A stretch of 64,000 bases of DNA from Scilla litardierei. Its lineage: Eukaryota > Streptophyta > Magnoliopsida > Asparagales > Asparagaceae. The position numbers and the translations under genes are program-made. A model generated the notes under the pieces. That model was not told the origin of the DNA. It searched no databases and worked only from the letters and a program-made list of their open reading frames with translations. The stretch covers positions 9,725,860 through 9,789,859 of the forward strand of contig CM061130.1 of assembly GCA_030789695.1 (NCBI GenBank), given 5' to 3'. This document shows positions 1-9,150 of this stretch, piece by piece (within the stretch, counting starts at the first letter, position 1; each line of letters starts with the position of its first letter).

Positions 1-193
1 ATAATAAAATATATCAAATAAGAGGAAGTATTAAAAATGAGAATGAGCTCAGCTCATTCCAAACAAGAAGGCTATATATAGAATTTATGAATAAGAATTT
101 TCATGAAGGGAATTAGTTAGCAAGAAAAACAAAGAAACAAAAGTTGGATTACCCCATCAATAACAGAAATAGATTAACTCGGGCCTTACAGTG

Positions 194-718
194 TGTTTCA
201 GAGTGTTTTCTCACTACAAAGCGTTGACCGTGGACAACCCGGTCAACGTGGTCAAGGGGCCCGTTTGGGTCCCTCGGGCGAGTCGAGTTGGTGCAGTTGA
301 GGCTCGAGTCGGACCAGCAGACGACGTAGAGTGCGTCGACTGGGTTGGATCGGGGTCCTCGGCCGTTGGTAGGCCGACGAGGGGAAGACTCGATCTGATA
401 CCCTCCTACGGTTGATGGAGTATCTTCCGTCGCTCGCCCGCCCTCAATCGTGCCCCCTCGATCCGCCCCCCGGTCGCCGCTCCCTGCGCCATGCTCGCAC
501 CTCCCTATAACTGCCATTAAGTGGTAGCGGGATCGAGGGGGCGGTTATCGCAGGAGTGGGCGAGTGACCGGCGCGTTACCGGGGCCGGGTCGGATCGACA
601 TGTGGGGGGGTCCCCCATAGGGCCTTATCGAGTGGGCCTGAGTGCGCAGATGGGCTCTTGACCGGCGGTTGGGCCTCTGGGCTTGGGTCTTTCGGGCCTC
701 AGTCAAATAGGCGTAACA
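194..718 (-). repeat. 3' LTR of the Tat-like element (internally deleted)
   Basis: In plus orientation it runs from TGTTTCAGAGTG to GGCGTAACA and matches 5858-6767 at both ends. It is 525 bp long against 910 bp for its partner. The missing blocks lie between about 375 and 430 and include the segment that holds the TATA box in the other LTR. The right end (545-718) is almost identical between the two. Confidence 0.9.
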
Positions 719-734
719 ATTGCCCCCATCGGTC
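719..734 (-). promoter_or_regulatory. Polypurine tract of the Tat-like element
   Basis: Directly inside the 3' LTR the minus strand reads GATGGGGGCAAT just before the LTR start TGTTACG. This is the expected place and composition for the plus-strand primer of reverse transcription. Confidence 0.6.
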
Positions 735-1338
735 GGGTCGGTCGGCTTTGGCCGGTTCGGCTTGGCCGATGTGACTTCCGCCGACCTTGACAGGCTCGCT
801 AGTCGATGCCGACTCATTTATTAGTCGTCATCATGAGTTGGCCCGTTCGATACTTTTAAGGCGCGGGCTCCGAAGCGCCTTCGGTCCTCTGATGCTGCCA
901 CGTTGTCGCTGCAAGCTTATCCCCACCGCTCGCGGGGTCGTCTTAAGTTGAGAATCCGAGGGGTTCGTGAGCCGCCCTTGGTGGGGTCGATCGGCCTTGG
1001 CTTGCCCGGATCGACCGCTGTGCCTCCTGGGATTCCGAGTGGCGCTTTAATCGAGGCGTGGTCATAAATGTAGGTCATGATGAGGCGGATCGATTGGACT
1101 TCCCTTGGCGCCGATTTCGAAACGCCGCCGGTTCTTCGAGTCCTGCCACGCGTTCTTGTCAGGCGCTTCGAATTCGTCCATGTGTCTGGTATATAAGATC
1201 CCCAGCCGCGTTGATCTCCACTTCTTTCTTGCTCTTCCCATTGTTCTAGGCTTTCCACAACTCGGAGTTTCCCGTCGCCTTTGCTTCCTTGTCTCCTCCA
1301 AACTAGTTAAAAGGTAATTCCTTTCTCGCTCCCGTATT

Positions 1339-3018
1339 ATGGCTGCTCTTAGGATAGTCGGTTCTGGCCAAGGGGCAAGGGATTCTCCAGAGTCCGGGCG
1401 GGGCAGGCCTCGGCTAGTGGGATCAGGTTCCTCCTCCGGGAGTCGTCCCCTCCGAGATAAGGGGAAGGGGAAGCTATTCCCAGACTACGCCTGTGATGAC
1501 GTGGCGTCGGCTGCCGTGCGTCTTAACGTGCCCCCGGTTGTCCTCCGAACGCCGTCGAGGACCATTCCTTCGGCGGTTACGGAGATCCGGGAAAGGTATC
1601 TCTGCTTCCCGTACGATGTCCGAGTTCCATTCGTCGACGAGCGGATTTGCCTTTCGAGGGGCAATGAAGTCGGCGTCTACGTCGAAATGTTTCGCTTGGG
1701 TCTTCGTTTCCCGCTCAATCCCTTCCTTATCCAGGTCATGGAATACCTCATGGTGCCGCTTTGCTAGTTCACCCCTCGCTCGATTGCGGTACTGACAGGC
1801 TTCGCTACGCTCTGCTGTACCCGCGGTCTGGAGCCGTCTCTCCCCCTTCTTTTCCATTTTTACCAGATCCAGACGGTCGGCCCGGGGTCATGGCTGCAGC
1901 TCCGAGCCCGCTCGAGGAGGGAATGCCTGATCGGGCTGCCCCGCTGGTCGGGGGATTGGAGTTCGGACTACGTCTTTGTGGTCTTCCTGGGGGATGCCCA
2001 GATTTTGACAAGTTGGGGCGGGTCTGTCCAGCCTCGTCCGCCGCTAGCTCTCTCAGACGTCGATCGGGCAGCCGCCGCGCTGCTGTCGACCCTCCCCTTG
2101 GAATCGAAGTCCATCTGGTCCTTGTTAGACGACCTACTCCTGAAGGCCGTCTTGTGGTCTCCGGGTAGGTCACCTTTTCGGTCTTGAATCGCCCTGTGAC
2201 TCATCCTGATTTTGGTTTCCCTTGCAGGGATGGCTGGCCGCTGCTCGGAGCCGCGGTTCCCCTTCCCGAGGGGTCGGAGCCCCACAGAGTGAAGAAGAGG
2301 AAGGAGGACACGGATCTCTCCAGTCCGGTGGGTTCCGCGCTTCCTGCGGCGACCACTGGGGATCCTTCGGTAGCCTTGTCGACCACCCCCCTCGCAGCGT
2401 CCTCGCCCGTATCACCGGGGATCGGGGCCTTGTTGGCGAGCAATTTGGCTTCCCTTGTCGTCCCTGGGAGTTCAATGTTTGTCGACCGAGCCTTGGCCCA
2501 GCAGGTTGCCGAGGTCTCCGTCCCTCCCCGGGACCGCAGCTTCCTCAAGAAGATCCATGCCGACAAGATGTCGGATTCCTTGGTCTGGATCCTTCAACAG
2601 GTTCGGTTATCTTGCTATCCTCTCCTTCCCTTTATCCTCTTCTTAGCCCATGTCTCGTCTTTCTAGGGTTCAGCGCTCGCTGTGGAGTTGCAGTGTCGAG
2701 CCGTCCGCTTGAGGGAGCTGGAGGAGTCCTCCATGAGGGCCGTAACCTCCAGGGAAAGCTCGGCGCCAGGTGACGCGGCTTGCAGAGGAGGTGGAGAGGG
2801 GCGTCGTCGAGACCCTGGGGAAGAGGATCTTCGAGGTTCTCAGGGAGGCCTTCGGTGTGTATGAAGACCTCATCGCCCCTCGGATCGTCGAAGTCGTCCA
2901 GTCTTCCTTCCGGGAATGTGCGGAGCGTGTTCGGCAAGCCCCTCCGCCGGTCGATCCCCCTCGCTCCGAGCAGGGCGAAGTTCCTGAGGATGTGTCCTCC
3001 CGAGCCCGGGCTCCCTAA
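1339..3018 (+). pseudogene. Antisense ORF of the Tat-like element (plant 'gypsy-type transposon' domain), three exons, broken
   Basis: Plus-strand gene inside a minus-strand retrotransposon. Exon 1 (1339-2168) begins at an ATG and encodes a region rich in FPLNPF/VMEYL-type motifs, like the plant domain annotated as putative gypsy-type transposon (Pfam PF04195); this is by resemblance only. An in-frame TAG at 1765-1767 interrupts it and the same frame continues beyond. A 59-bp intron (2169-2227, AG|GT...CAG) joins it in phase to exon 2 (2228-2600). A second intron (2601-2666, CAG|GT...TAG) leads to exon 3 (2667-3018), which looks coiled-coil in character (LRELEES, LAEEVERG). Exon 3 changes frame near 2760, so this copy has both a stop and a frameshift. 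A 'gag-associated' or regulatory role is inference; the function of these antisense ORFs is not settled. Confidence 0.6.
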
Positions 3019-3418
3019 GCCGTCCCTCCTGGCCTTATCCTCAAATTTTTTATCATCCGCTTCGCTTTGGGCCAGTCTACTCGAAATGGTTCCCTGGCCC
3101 CTCTATCTCCTTCGGCTTCGCTACCGGCTCCGGGGCCAATAATTGCTGGTTGCATGGCTGCTAGCTTGGGCTAACTACTTTGGGTCTTTTGTCAACCAAT
3201 TTTGCTCTGTCGGTGTCGACCTAGCTTCTGTAGGTGATGAACTTTGTCATTCGTCGTGAGTGGATTATTTGTAGAGAGGTTTCTTCGCCTCGATTCCCTG
3301 TAAATAAGACACATTTTTGTACCCTGGTTAACTGTTATAAACGAAATTGACTTACTCGGACTTCTCGGGTATTTTGCGTTGCTGCCTTGTTCTTGGCCTA
3401 GGACTGGATGACGTTCGC

Positions 3419-3930
3419 GCTGGCTGGGGAAATTCCCCCCAGACCTATGAGCGCAGGAGTCGGTCGGCGAGGGCAAAAGCTCCTCGGCTTAGGACCAGTC
3501 GGCGTCCGTGTCTGCTGGGGGAATTGCCCCCAGACTTATGAGCGCAGGAGTCGGTCGGCGAGGGCAAAGCTCCTCGGCTTAGGACCGATCGGCGTCCGTG
3601 CCTGCTGGGGGAACTGCCCCCAGACTTACGAGCGCAGGAGTCGGTCGGCGAGGGAAAAGCTCCTCGGCTTAGGACCGGTCGGTGTCCGTGCCTACTGGGG
3701 GAACTGCCCCCAGACTTACGAGCGCAGGAGTCGGTTGGCGAGGGCTAAGCTCCTCGGCTTAGGACCGGTCGGCGTCCGTGCCTGCTGGGGGAACTGCCCC
3801 CAGACTTATGAGCGAAGGATTCGGTCGGCGAGGGCAAAGCTCCTCGGCTTAGGACCGGTCGGCGTCCGCGCTGGCTGGGAGAACTGTCCCCAGGCTTCCG
3901 AGCGCAGGAGTCGGTCGGCGAGGGCAGTCC
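3419..3930. repeat. 90-bp minisatellite in the Tat-like element
   Basis: Six successive copies of the word AGCGCAGGAGTCGG (one with two changes) start at 3450, 3541, 3631, 3721, 3811 and 3901, so the unit is 90 bp (91 once). Because 90 is a multiple of three, a repeated 30-residue reading frame is open through it (3408-3983). I take that frame as a by-product of the period, not a gene. Confidence 0.9.
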
Positions 3931-4164
3931 CCCCTTCCTCCTCCAGTGAGGCGGCGGTCTCCATTCTTTTGCACTATCAGTGAAATGTCAATTCCGTCGA
4001 GGATTTAAGAAAAGACAAAAAAGGGAATGCAATTGTACTCTTAAGAGTCCTGTCGGACTGGTACATTTGGAGGAAAGGAAATAGGGAATAAAGCTAGACA
4101 GAGGGATGTAAACCTAGGTAATCCCCTCGGACCAGGCTACGACTGGGGGGGAGAGCTCGCCCGC

Positions 4165-5799
4165 TCACTCTACGATGCGGAGGGGGCCTTGGACGGTGTT
4201 GATCCTCTTCCCCTTGTCCGGCTGCATGGAGGTCCCTTCCCCATGGGCCGGCTCGTCGGCTAAGCTCCTGGCGTGCCCCCGACTCATCAGCTTCTCAATG
4301 TCCTTCTTCAAGTGCCAGCAGTCTTCAGTATCGTGGCCGTCGTCCTTGTGGTACTTGCAGTATTTCTCCTTATTCTTTCCACCTCTTTTCGCCCTCGGTG
4401 GGGGGCGATCGGCGCGTTCTTCCTTCTGCACTTGGGCGAGGACGGCGTCTGGGATGGCGTCTCTCGTACCTTCTCCGCGCTGCCTGTTTCTCAGCCTCTT
4501 CTCGGTCCGGTATCTTTCAGGGCTGCCTCGTCCGCTGTCGCCGCGTTTGGTCCCTCGAGTGGCTTTTCCTGCATCCACGGCCAAGGCCTCCTCGGTCAAC
4601 ATGAAGCGCTCGGCCCTTGCCATGATCCCGGGGAGGTCCTTCGGGGGATCGTTGTGCAGGGACTTCTTGAGGCCTCTGTGGCGAAGCCCTTTCTTAAGGG
4701 CCGTTTGGACCACCAAGTCGGGAGGGCTGTTCACATTCAGCCTCTCCGCATTGAAGCGGCGCATGAACTGCCGGAGCGGCTCGGCCGGGCCTTGCACTAT
4801 GTTGAACAGATGTTCAGCATCAGGCTTGATCTGCCTCCCCGCCATGAACTGCTTGCAGAACAACTGGGTGAGTTCCTCAAAGCTGTCGATGGAGCGGCTG
4901 GGCAGGCTGCGGTACCAGGTCCTCGCCGCTCCCCTGAGAGTATAATAGAAGCCTCGGCAGAGCAGGTCATCGTCAGCTCCTTGGAAGGACATGTCCCCCT
5001 CGTAGTCCATTACGTGGTTTCCCGGGTCCCCTATCCCGTCGTACTTCCCCAGCGCCGGGATCCTGAATCGAGAGGGGACCCGTGCGTCGGTTATTCTCCG
5101 TGATAGGGGGCACCGGTCTCCGTGGATGCCCCCGGGGATTCGACAGTCGCCTGCCTCTGGCTCGTTCGGTGGTGGAGGGTGCACAGGCGCCGGCGGGGCT
5201 AGCTCCACGGCCCTCGCCACGCTGTGGGTCGGGCTAACCCGACGCTCCCGGCTCCTCCGACGGGAGCTCCTGCTCCGCCGCGATCGGTCTCTCGAGTGGT
5301 GTCGTTCGCTTCTCCTGCGGCGGGACGACCGTGACCGACGAGATGATGCAGTCATCGATTCGCCCTCCGTCCCTTCGGTTTCTCTTCGGCTCCTTTCACG
5401 ATAAGGGGAGGAGGCGCGTGATCTCGCCTGACGGGAGCCGGACAGCGTGAATCGACGATCCGTGTTCGGTTTTTGGGTCCCGTGGTCGTCGACCACGGCG
5501 GACCGCAAGAGCGGGGGACCCCCCGCCCATCGATGGCTATCGCCCAACGTGCCTCCGTTGGATGGCGCAGGGCCGACGAGCTGCTGTACCGTCGCGACCA
5601 ACGTCTGGAGGCTCGCGTTGGTCTCCTGAGCCAGGGCGCGGAGCTGTCCCTGTGTGGCCAGTCCTGAGCCGCCGGTCTCTTCGGTTGAGGGGGCGGGGTG
5701 ATCGCCGACGGGCGTGTCTTCGAGGTTGCCGTTGGATGCGCCATTCCCCTCCTCCGGGATGGGGGGCATGCGCTTCCTTCCATTGCTGGCTCGTGCCAT
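4165..5799 (-). CDS. gag: Gag polyprotein of a Tat-like Gypsy element
   Basis: Structural capsid/nucleocapsid protein expected to assemble cytoplasmic particles around element RNA. The open frame extends back to the primer-binding site, but the first ATG is at 5799, giving about 544 residues (MARASNGRKR...). The N-terminal third is low complexity, with a long Arg/Ser-rich run. The middle holds the retrotransposon gag core, with the YTLRGAARTWYRSL segment and the FMRRFNAE segment. The C-terminal part has a Cys/His cluster of the YCKYHKDDGHDTEDCW type, the zinc-knuckle-like motif usual in Tat/RIRE2-type gag. There is no stop or frameshift, which is unusual in this window. No protease follows. 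Confidence 0.85.
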   Translation of the reverse strand: MARASNGRKRMPPIPEEGNGASNGNLEDTPVGDHPAPSTEETGGSGLATQGQLRALAQETNASLQTLVATVQQLVGPAPSNGGTLGDSHRWAGGPPLLRSAVVDDHGTQKPNTDRRFTLSGSRQARSRASSPYRERSRRETEGTEGESMTASSRRSRSSRRRRSERHHSRDRSRRSRSSRRRSRERRVSPTHSVARAVELAPPAPVHPPPPNEPEAGDCRIPGGIHGDRCPLSRRITDARVPSRFRIPALGKYDGIGDPGNHVMDYEGDMSFQGADDDLLCRGFYYTLRGAARTWYRSLPSRSIDSFEELTQLFCKQFMAGRQIKPDAEHLFNIVQGPAEPLRQFMRRFNAERLNVNSPPDLVVQTALKKGLRHRGLKKSLHNDPPKDLPGIMARAERFMLTEEALAVDAGKATRGTKRGDSGRGSPERYRTEKRLRNRQRGEGTRDAIPDAVLAQVQKEERADRPPPRAKRGGKNKEKYCKYHKDDGHDTEDCWHLKKDIEKLMSRGHARSLADEPAHGEGTSMQPDKGKRINTVQGPLRIVE

Positions 5800-5843
5800 T
5801 GCTGGTGTGGTTTGCTTCTTCGTGGGACGGTTTTCGTTTCCCA

Positions 5844-5855
5844 CAGACGGCGCCA
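5844..5855 (-). promoter_or_regulatory. Primer-binding site of the Tat-like element
   Basis: Two bases inside the 5' LTR the minus strand reads TGGCGCCGTCTG, the TGGCGCCG start typical of plant Tat/Athila-type primer-binding sites. It fixes the element's orientation. Confidence 0.75.
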
Positions 5856-5857
5856 GA

Positions 5858-6767
5858 TGTTTCAGAGTGTTTTCTCACTACAAAGCGTTGACCGTGGACA
5901 ACCCGGTCAACGTGGTCAAGGGGCCCGTTTGGGTCCCTCGGGCGAGTCGAGTTGGTGCAGTTGAGGCTCGAGTCGGACCAGCAGACGACATAGAGTGCGT
6001 CGACTGGGTTGGATCGGGGTCCTCGGCCGTTGGTAGGGCGAGGGGTAGCCTCGGCCCGGGTCGAGACGCTCGGCCTCGGTCGGTTGCGCTCGGCGGTCAG
6101 ACGACGAGGGGAAGCCTCGATCGTCCAGGTGGTTGCGTGGTCGGCGAGGGGCGGAGGGGAAGCCTCGGCCCGTGGATCTGATACCCTCCTGCGTAGACGA
6201 GAACACTCGTCAGGGGGGCCGGACCTTGGTTCCGGCCAAATCCCCTCCGATGCCTAAGTCAGACAGAGATCTGAAAGAGGAGGCCCGGCGGAGACGGTTC
6301 GACTCGTGAGGAGATCGGAACGGCGTCTCGCGGCGCGAGCGAGGGAGGAAGAAGATGAAATGGGGGAACTAGGTCGTTGATGGAGTACCTTCGGTTCTAG
6401 ATACCTGAGAGGCGGTCCCTTGTCCTGTCGTCCTCTTAGCCCCTTTATAGACCTCCGTCGTGATTCCCCCGACCCACGTCGCTCGCCCGCCCTCAATCGT
6501 GCCCCCTCGATCCGCCCCCCGGTCGCCGCTCCCTGCGCCATGCTCGCACCTCCCTATAACTGTCATTAAGTGGTAGCGGGATCGAGGGGGCGGTTATCGC
6601 AGGAGTGGGCGAGTGACCGGCGCGTTACCGGGGCCGGGTCGGATCGACATGTGGGGGGGTCCCCCATAGGGCCTTATCGAGTGGGCCTGAGTGCGCAGAT
6701 GGGCTCTTGACCGGCGGTTGGGCCTCTGGGCTTGGGTCTTTCGGGCCTCAGTCAAATAGGCGTAACA
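5858..6767 (-). repeat. 5' LTR of the Tat-like element
   Basis: 910 bp, full-length relative to the partner at 194-718, with matching termini and the CAGTG duplication outside. It contains internal GC-rich semi-repeats of the form CGAGGGG(A/T)AGCCTCG (about 6050-6170) that the other LTR has largely lost. Confidence 0.9.
6443..6450 (-). promoter_or_regulatory. TATA box in the 5' LTR
   Basis: The minus strand reads CTATAAAG, followed by GGG, inside the LTR in a position suitable for the U3 promoter. The matching segment is absent from the other LTR. Confidence 0.5.
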
Positions 6768-6772
6768 CAGTG

Positions 6773-7120
6773 CAATTAAACCGAATGCATTCTGTTTCAT
6801 ACAAAGATTTATGTAGTAGAAGCAGCCCAGAATCAAGAATTAATATAACGAGAGTACTCGTCACTCGTCTCTGTCACATGCAATTCAGACTAAACTGAAC
6901 TCAAAACTAATTCATCACCCATTAATTCAAGTTTCCTAAACCGCCATCATCAATGGAAATATGCAAGAATCAAGAACCAAATGCAAATACGATACCTAGA
7001 GCATCTGCAATCAAGAACGTCTGGAAATAAAAATAAAAATAAAGAATGACATGTATTCTTGATAGTAACATAATCGATCAAGAACATGCATGTGACAGAT
7101 CTTATGCTTGCTAGCACGCC
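6773..7120. other. Host flank, 3' side of the F-box-associated-type gene
   Basis: AT-rich sequence between the retrotransposon and the stop codon of the minus-strand gene. It should hold the gene's 3' UTR. I see no other coding or repeat structure. Confidence 0.5.
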
Positions 7121-8182
7121 TCAATAATCTGTTGGCAGGAAAGCAGTGCAGACGTGGGGAAGACCGTCGGCGATCGAAGTGGGCGAGTCTCCGGGGAGCA
7201 CCGTCATCCGATAGTTGTGTGGCTCAATGACACTGTTCTCCAACAGCACCACTCGCCCCTGCACCCAAAACAGCAGCTCCACCTTCAAGCCGGCGAATCG
7301 GATCGGCCTCGGCATCTCCCGGCAGACGATGGTCATGTCCTCCTGCCTCCAGCTTGCGACCCAGCCATCCACGTTCGCCCCCGCATCATCGTCAGCACGC
7401 AATGCCACGTTGAACACCTCGAATCGCGGCCACATGCTCCCCCTGTCAGCAGCCTTCACATTCAGAGTGTAGAGCTCAACCGTGGAACTGGCCTCATCGA
7501 CGACAACCAGGCCCAGCTGGGTTCCCATAGCCCTGCCCAACTGCATTCTCGCCCGACCACCACGAACCCCAGGCGGCAGATCCAATAGAGATGCGATCGA
7601 CGACGGGAAGCAGGCGTCGTCTCTGAAGTTGAACCTGAGGAGATAGGTCGGAGCGCGGGACGAGTCACAGAGAAGCCAGTACGGGAATCTGCCGCAAGAA
7701 ACTCCGCTGTTGGGCACAATATTAACGTCGTATTCCCGATCGAATCTTATCTCGCCGGACTCCCACAGGTTGGAGGTGGAGTCGAATGTCTCGAAGGTGT
7801 AGACGCTGTCCATGCCGCGAAAGGCGCAGAAGACGAGATAGGCGGGGGACGGGACGACGGCGAGGACGACGTGGGTGCCTTCGGGACAATGGAAGGCCGG
7901 AGACTCGGGGAGGTCGGCGTAGCGGAGAAGGATGTTTCTGGCGGAGTCGCGGAGGAAGGGGTTGCCTACGTGGTAGGTGGAGGTGGCGTTGCAGCGGCAG
8001 GCGACGAGCCCGTCGCAAGAAGAGTAGACGGTGGCTTCATAGCGGGAGTTGGCGGGCAGGATGGGGTTGTCGAGTCCCGTGGGCCGCCATTTCAAGACTC
8101 CAAGACGAAGATCGTCGCCGTAGTAGAAGATGTTTGTTGTTGGGAAGAACCCGTGTTCGTGCCCGAAGCCTTCATTCGCCAT
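7121..8182 (-). CDS. F-box-associated-domain-like protein without an F-box
   Basis: Intact single-exon ORF of 353 residues, GC-rich in an AT-rich setting, beginning MANEGFGHEH and ending FLPTDY. The segment YSSCDGLVACRCN...VGNPFLRD (about residues 52-80) resembles the 'S(C/H)GLL...NP' block that opens the C-terminal domain of plant F-box proteins. Alternating beta-strand-like segments follow to the end. F-box proteins recruit substrates to SCF ubiquitin ligases through an N-terminal F-box of about 40 residues. No such region occurs here or in the 150 bp upstream, so this copy could not bind SKP1 in the usual way. It could be a truncated family member or a stand-alone substrate-binding paralogue. 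The ATG is the first in frame and lies about 155 bp downstream of a good TATA box. Family assignment is by pattern only. Confidence 0.65.
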   Translation of the reverse strand: MANEGFGHEHGFFPTTNIFYYGDDLRLGVLKWRPTGLDNPILPANSRYEATVYSSCDGLVACRCNATSTYHVGNPFLRDSARNILLRYADLPESPAFHCPEGTHVVLAVVPSPAYLVFCAFRGMDSVYTFETFDSTSNLWESGEIRFDREYDVNIVPNSGVSCGRFPYWLLCDSSRAPTYLLRFNFRDDACFPSSIASLLDLPPGVRGGRARMQLGRAMGTQLGLVVVDEASSTVELYTLNVKAADRGSMWPRFEVFNVALRADDDAGANVDGWVASWRQEDMTIVCREMPRPIRFAGLKVELLFWVQGRVVLLENSVIEPHNYRMTVLPGDSPTSIADGLPHVCTAFLPTDY

Positions 8183-8335
8183 TGGATTTTGGAAAATTAA
8201 TGGAGCTCTTGATTGAGAAGGAAGAGAGGGCTATTAAGCTACAGGTTTCTTTCTTCTTGATTTCTTGGTAGAGTGGAAGAAAATATTGACGGCGCAGAGA
8301 GAGAGAGAGAGGGGTTTAATTTGGAATTAATATTC

Positions 8336-8348
8336 TCTATTTATATAG
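8336..8348 (-). promoter_or_regulatory. TATA box of the F-box-associated-type gene
   Basis: The minus strand reads CTATATAAATAGA about 155 bp before the ATG at 8182. A GA/CT dinucleotide run (8296-8311) lies between, as is common in plant 5' leaders. Confidence 0.6.
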
Positions 8349-8349
8349 T

Positions 8350-8690
8350 TGATGATCTGCAAGTTGATCGTTAATGTATTAGCTTGATGGGCATACGGGC
8401 CTTGGCCCTTGGGTGGCGCTCATGTTGAAAAACAAAAAAAATGCTGCACATTTGGGGTTGGGCTTGGGACGGTCCTAAATATTGAACAACGGGCCCCATC
8501 CTCCCTCATCCCCCGATGGTTGTGATGCTCTGGGTCAGTGGATGAGCAGTTGCTCAAGTCTTGGGGTTATAGACGCTTCATCTTTTGGGCGTGAGGATCT
8601 CCATGTGATCTGAGCCTTTAGCAACAACACGTGGCATGATCGGACCCACGTTGCCCCCCCTCCCAACAATCATCCCCCTACTTCTTTTAT
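8350..8690. other. Intergenic, upstream of the host gene
   Basis: Probably the gene's upstream region. I recognise no further gene or repeat in it. Confidence 0.4.
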
Positions 8691-8861
8691 AGCAAGGCTA
8701 AATGCACCGCTTCCGATGCGGTGCACCGTACTTTTCCGTGCTAAAATTAGAAAAAAAATGTCAAATAAAAAGGTTAATCAAAGGTTTAATCAACATACTT
8801 GACCCAATTTAAGCAAAGAAAAAGTACATGCACCGCATTGATGCGGTGCATACAGCAATCC
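8691..8861. mobile_element. Short inverted-repeat (MITE-like) element with hairpin ends
   Basis: About 170 bp, non-coding. The left end (8698-8732) and the reverse complement of the right end (8824-8861) share GCTnnATGCACCGC, the ATGCGGTGCA block and the adjoining GTACTTTT. Each end is itself a hairpin. The right one, 8828-8851, is a perfect palindrome with 11-bp arms and a 2-nt loop; the left one (8703-8725) has 7-bp arms. I cannot fix the outer boundary or a target duplication. Confidence 0.55.
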
Positions 8862-8950
8862 TCTTGTTTTATGGGTTTCTAACTTAATTTATCTTATAAA
8901 TATAACGTACATAATATTTTACCACTACCAAATCAAAGAAGTTGCCTACG

Positions 8951-9003
8951 GCAGGGTGCTAAGACATTGTTTCTGGTCTTTGAGGTCTCAGGTTCGAGCC
9001 TTC
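8951..9003 (+). repeat. tRNA-derived (SINE-head-like) fragment
   Basis: A box-A-like word (GCAGGGTGCTAAG at 8951) is followed about 40 bp on by a clear box B (GGTTCGAGCC, 8991-9000), the internal RNA polymerase III promoter layout. It does not fold into a clean tRNA cloverleaf, so a decayed tRNA-derived SINE is more likely than a tRNA gene. Confidence 0.4.
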
Positions 9004-9087
9004 TTAATGTTAATAATTGTCTTTTGTTTTTAATTCTAAGTTTTTCCCCCTTAAATAAGATTTGCCAACAACATACAAAAAAGAGTC

Positions 9088-9150
9088 CCATGTCCCAGCG
9101 GTTAAAGCCCTGGTTTCATCCCTTTGCAGCGGGAGTTCTCGAGCCTTGTC
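9088..9150 (+). repeat. Second tRNA-derived fragment
   Basis: A TGTCCCAGCGGTTAAAG box-A-like stretch at 9091 is followed by AGTTCTCGAGCC at 9134, a box-B-like word with a one-base insertion. Same interpretation as the fragment at 8951-9003, weaker match. Confidence 0.3.

Larger units (their letters stand above)
194..6767 (-). mobile_element. Non-autonomous Gypsy (Tat-like) LTR retrotransposon with gag and antisense ORF, no pol
   Basis: A complete element bounded by two related LTRs that read TG...CA, with the identical 5-bp duplication CAGTG at 189-193 and 6768-6772. Orientation is minus: the primer-binding site lies beside the right LTR and gag (4165-5799) follows it. From the end of gag to the left LTR there is no protease, reverse transcriptase, RNase H or integrase in any frame. 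That space holds a 90-bp minisatellite and a spliced plus-strand ORF (1339-3018). An antisense ORF between the coding region and the 3' LTR is known from the plant Tat lineage. The layout is therefore a gag-only derivative that needs pol from a relative. It sits about 350 bp beyond the stop codon of the host gene at 7121-8182. Confidence 0.9.

Noticed and set aside
3408..3983. 191-codon open frame with a 30-residue repeat
   Set aside because: It follows from a 90-bp minisatellite period; no start context or family match.
4175..5103. Long plus-strand open frames opposite gag
   Set aside because: Shadows of the GC-rich minus-strand gag gene; no domain resemblance.
7786..8271. Arg-rich plus-strand frame over the host gene
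   Set aside because: Antisense shadow of the F-box-associated-type gene; composition is the mirror of its codons.
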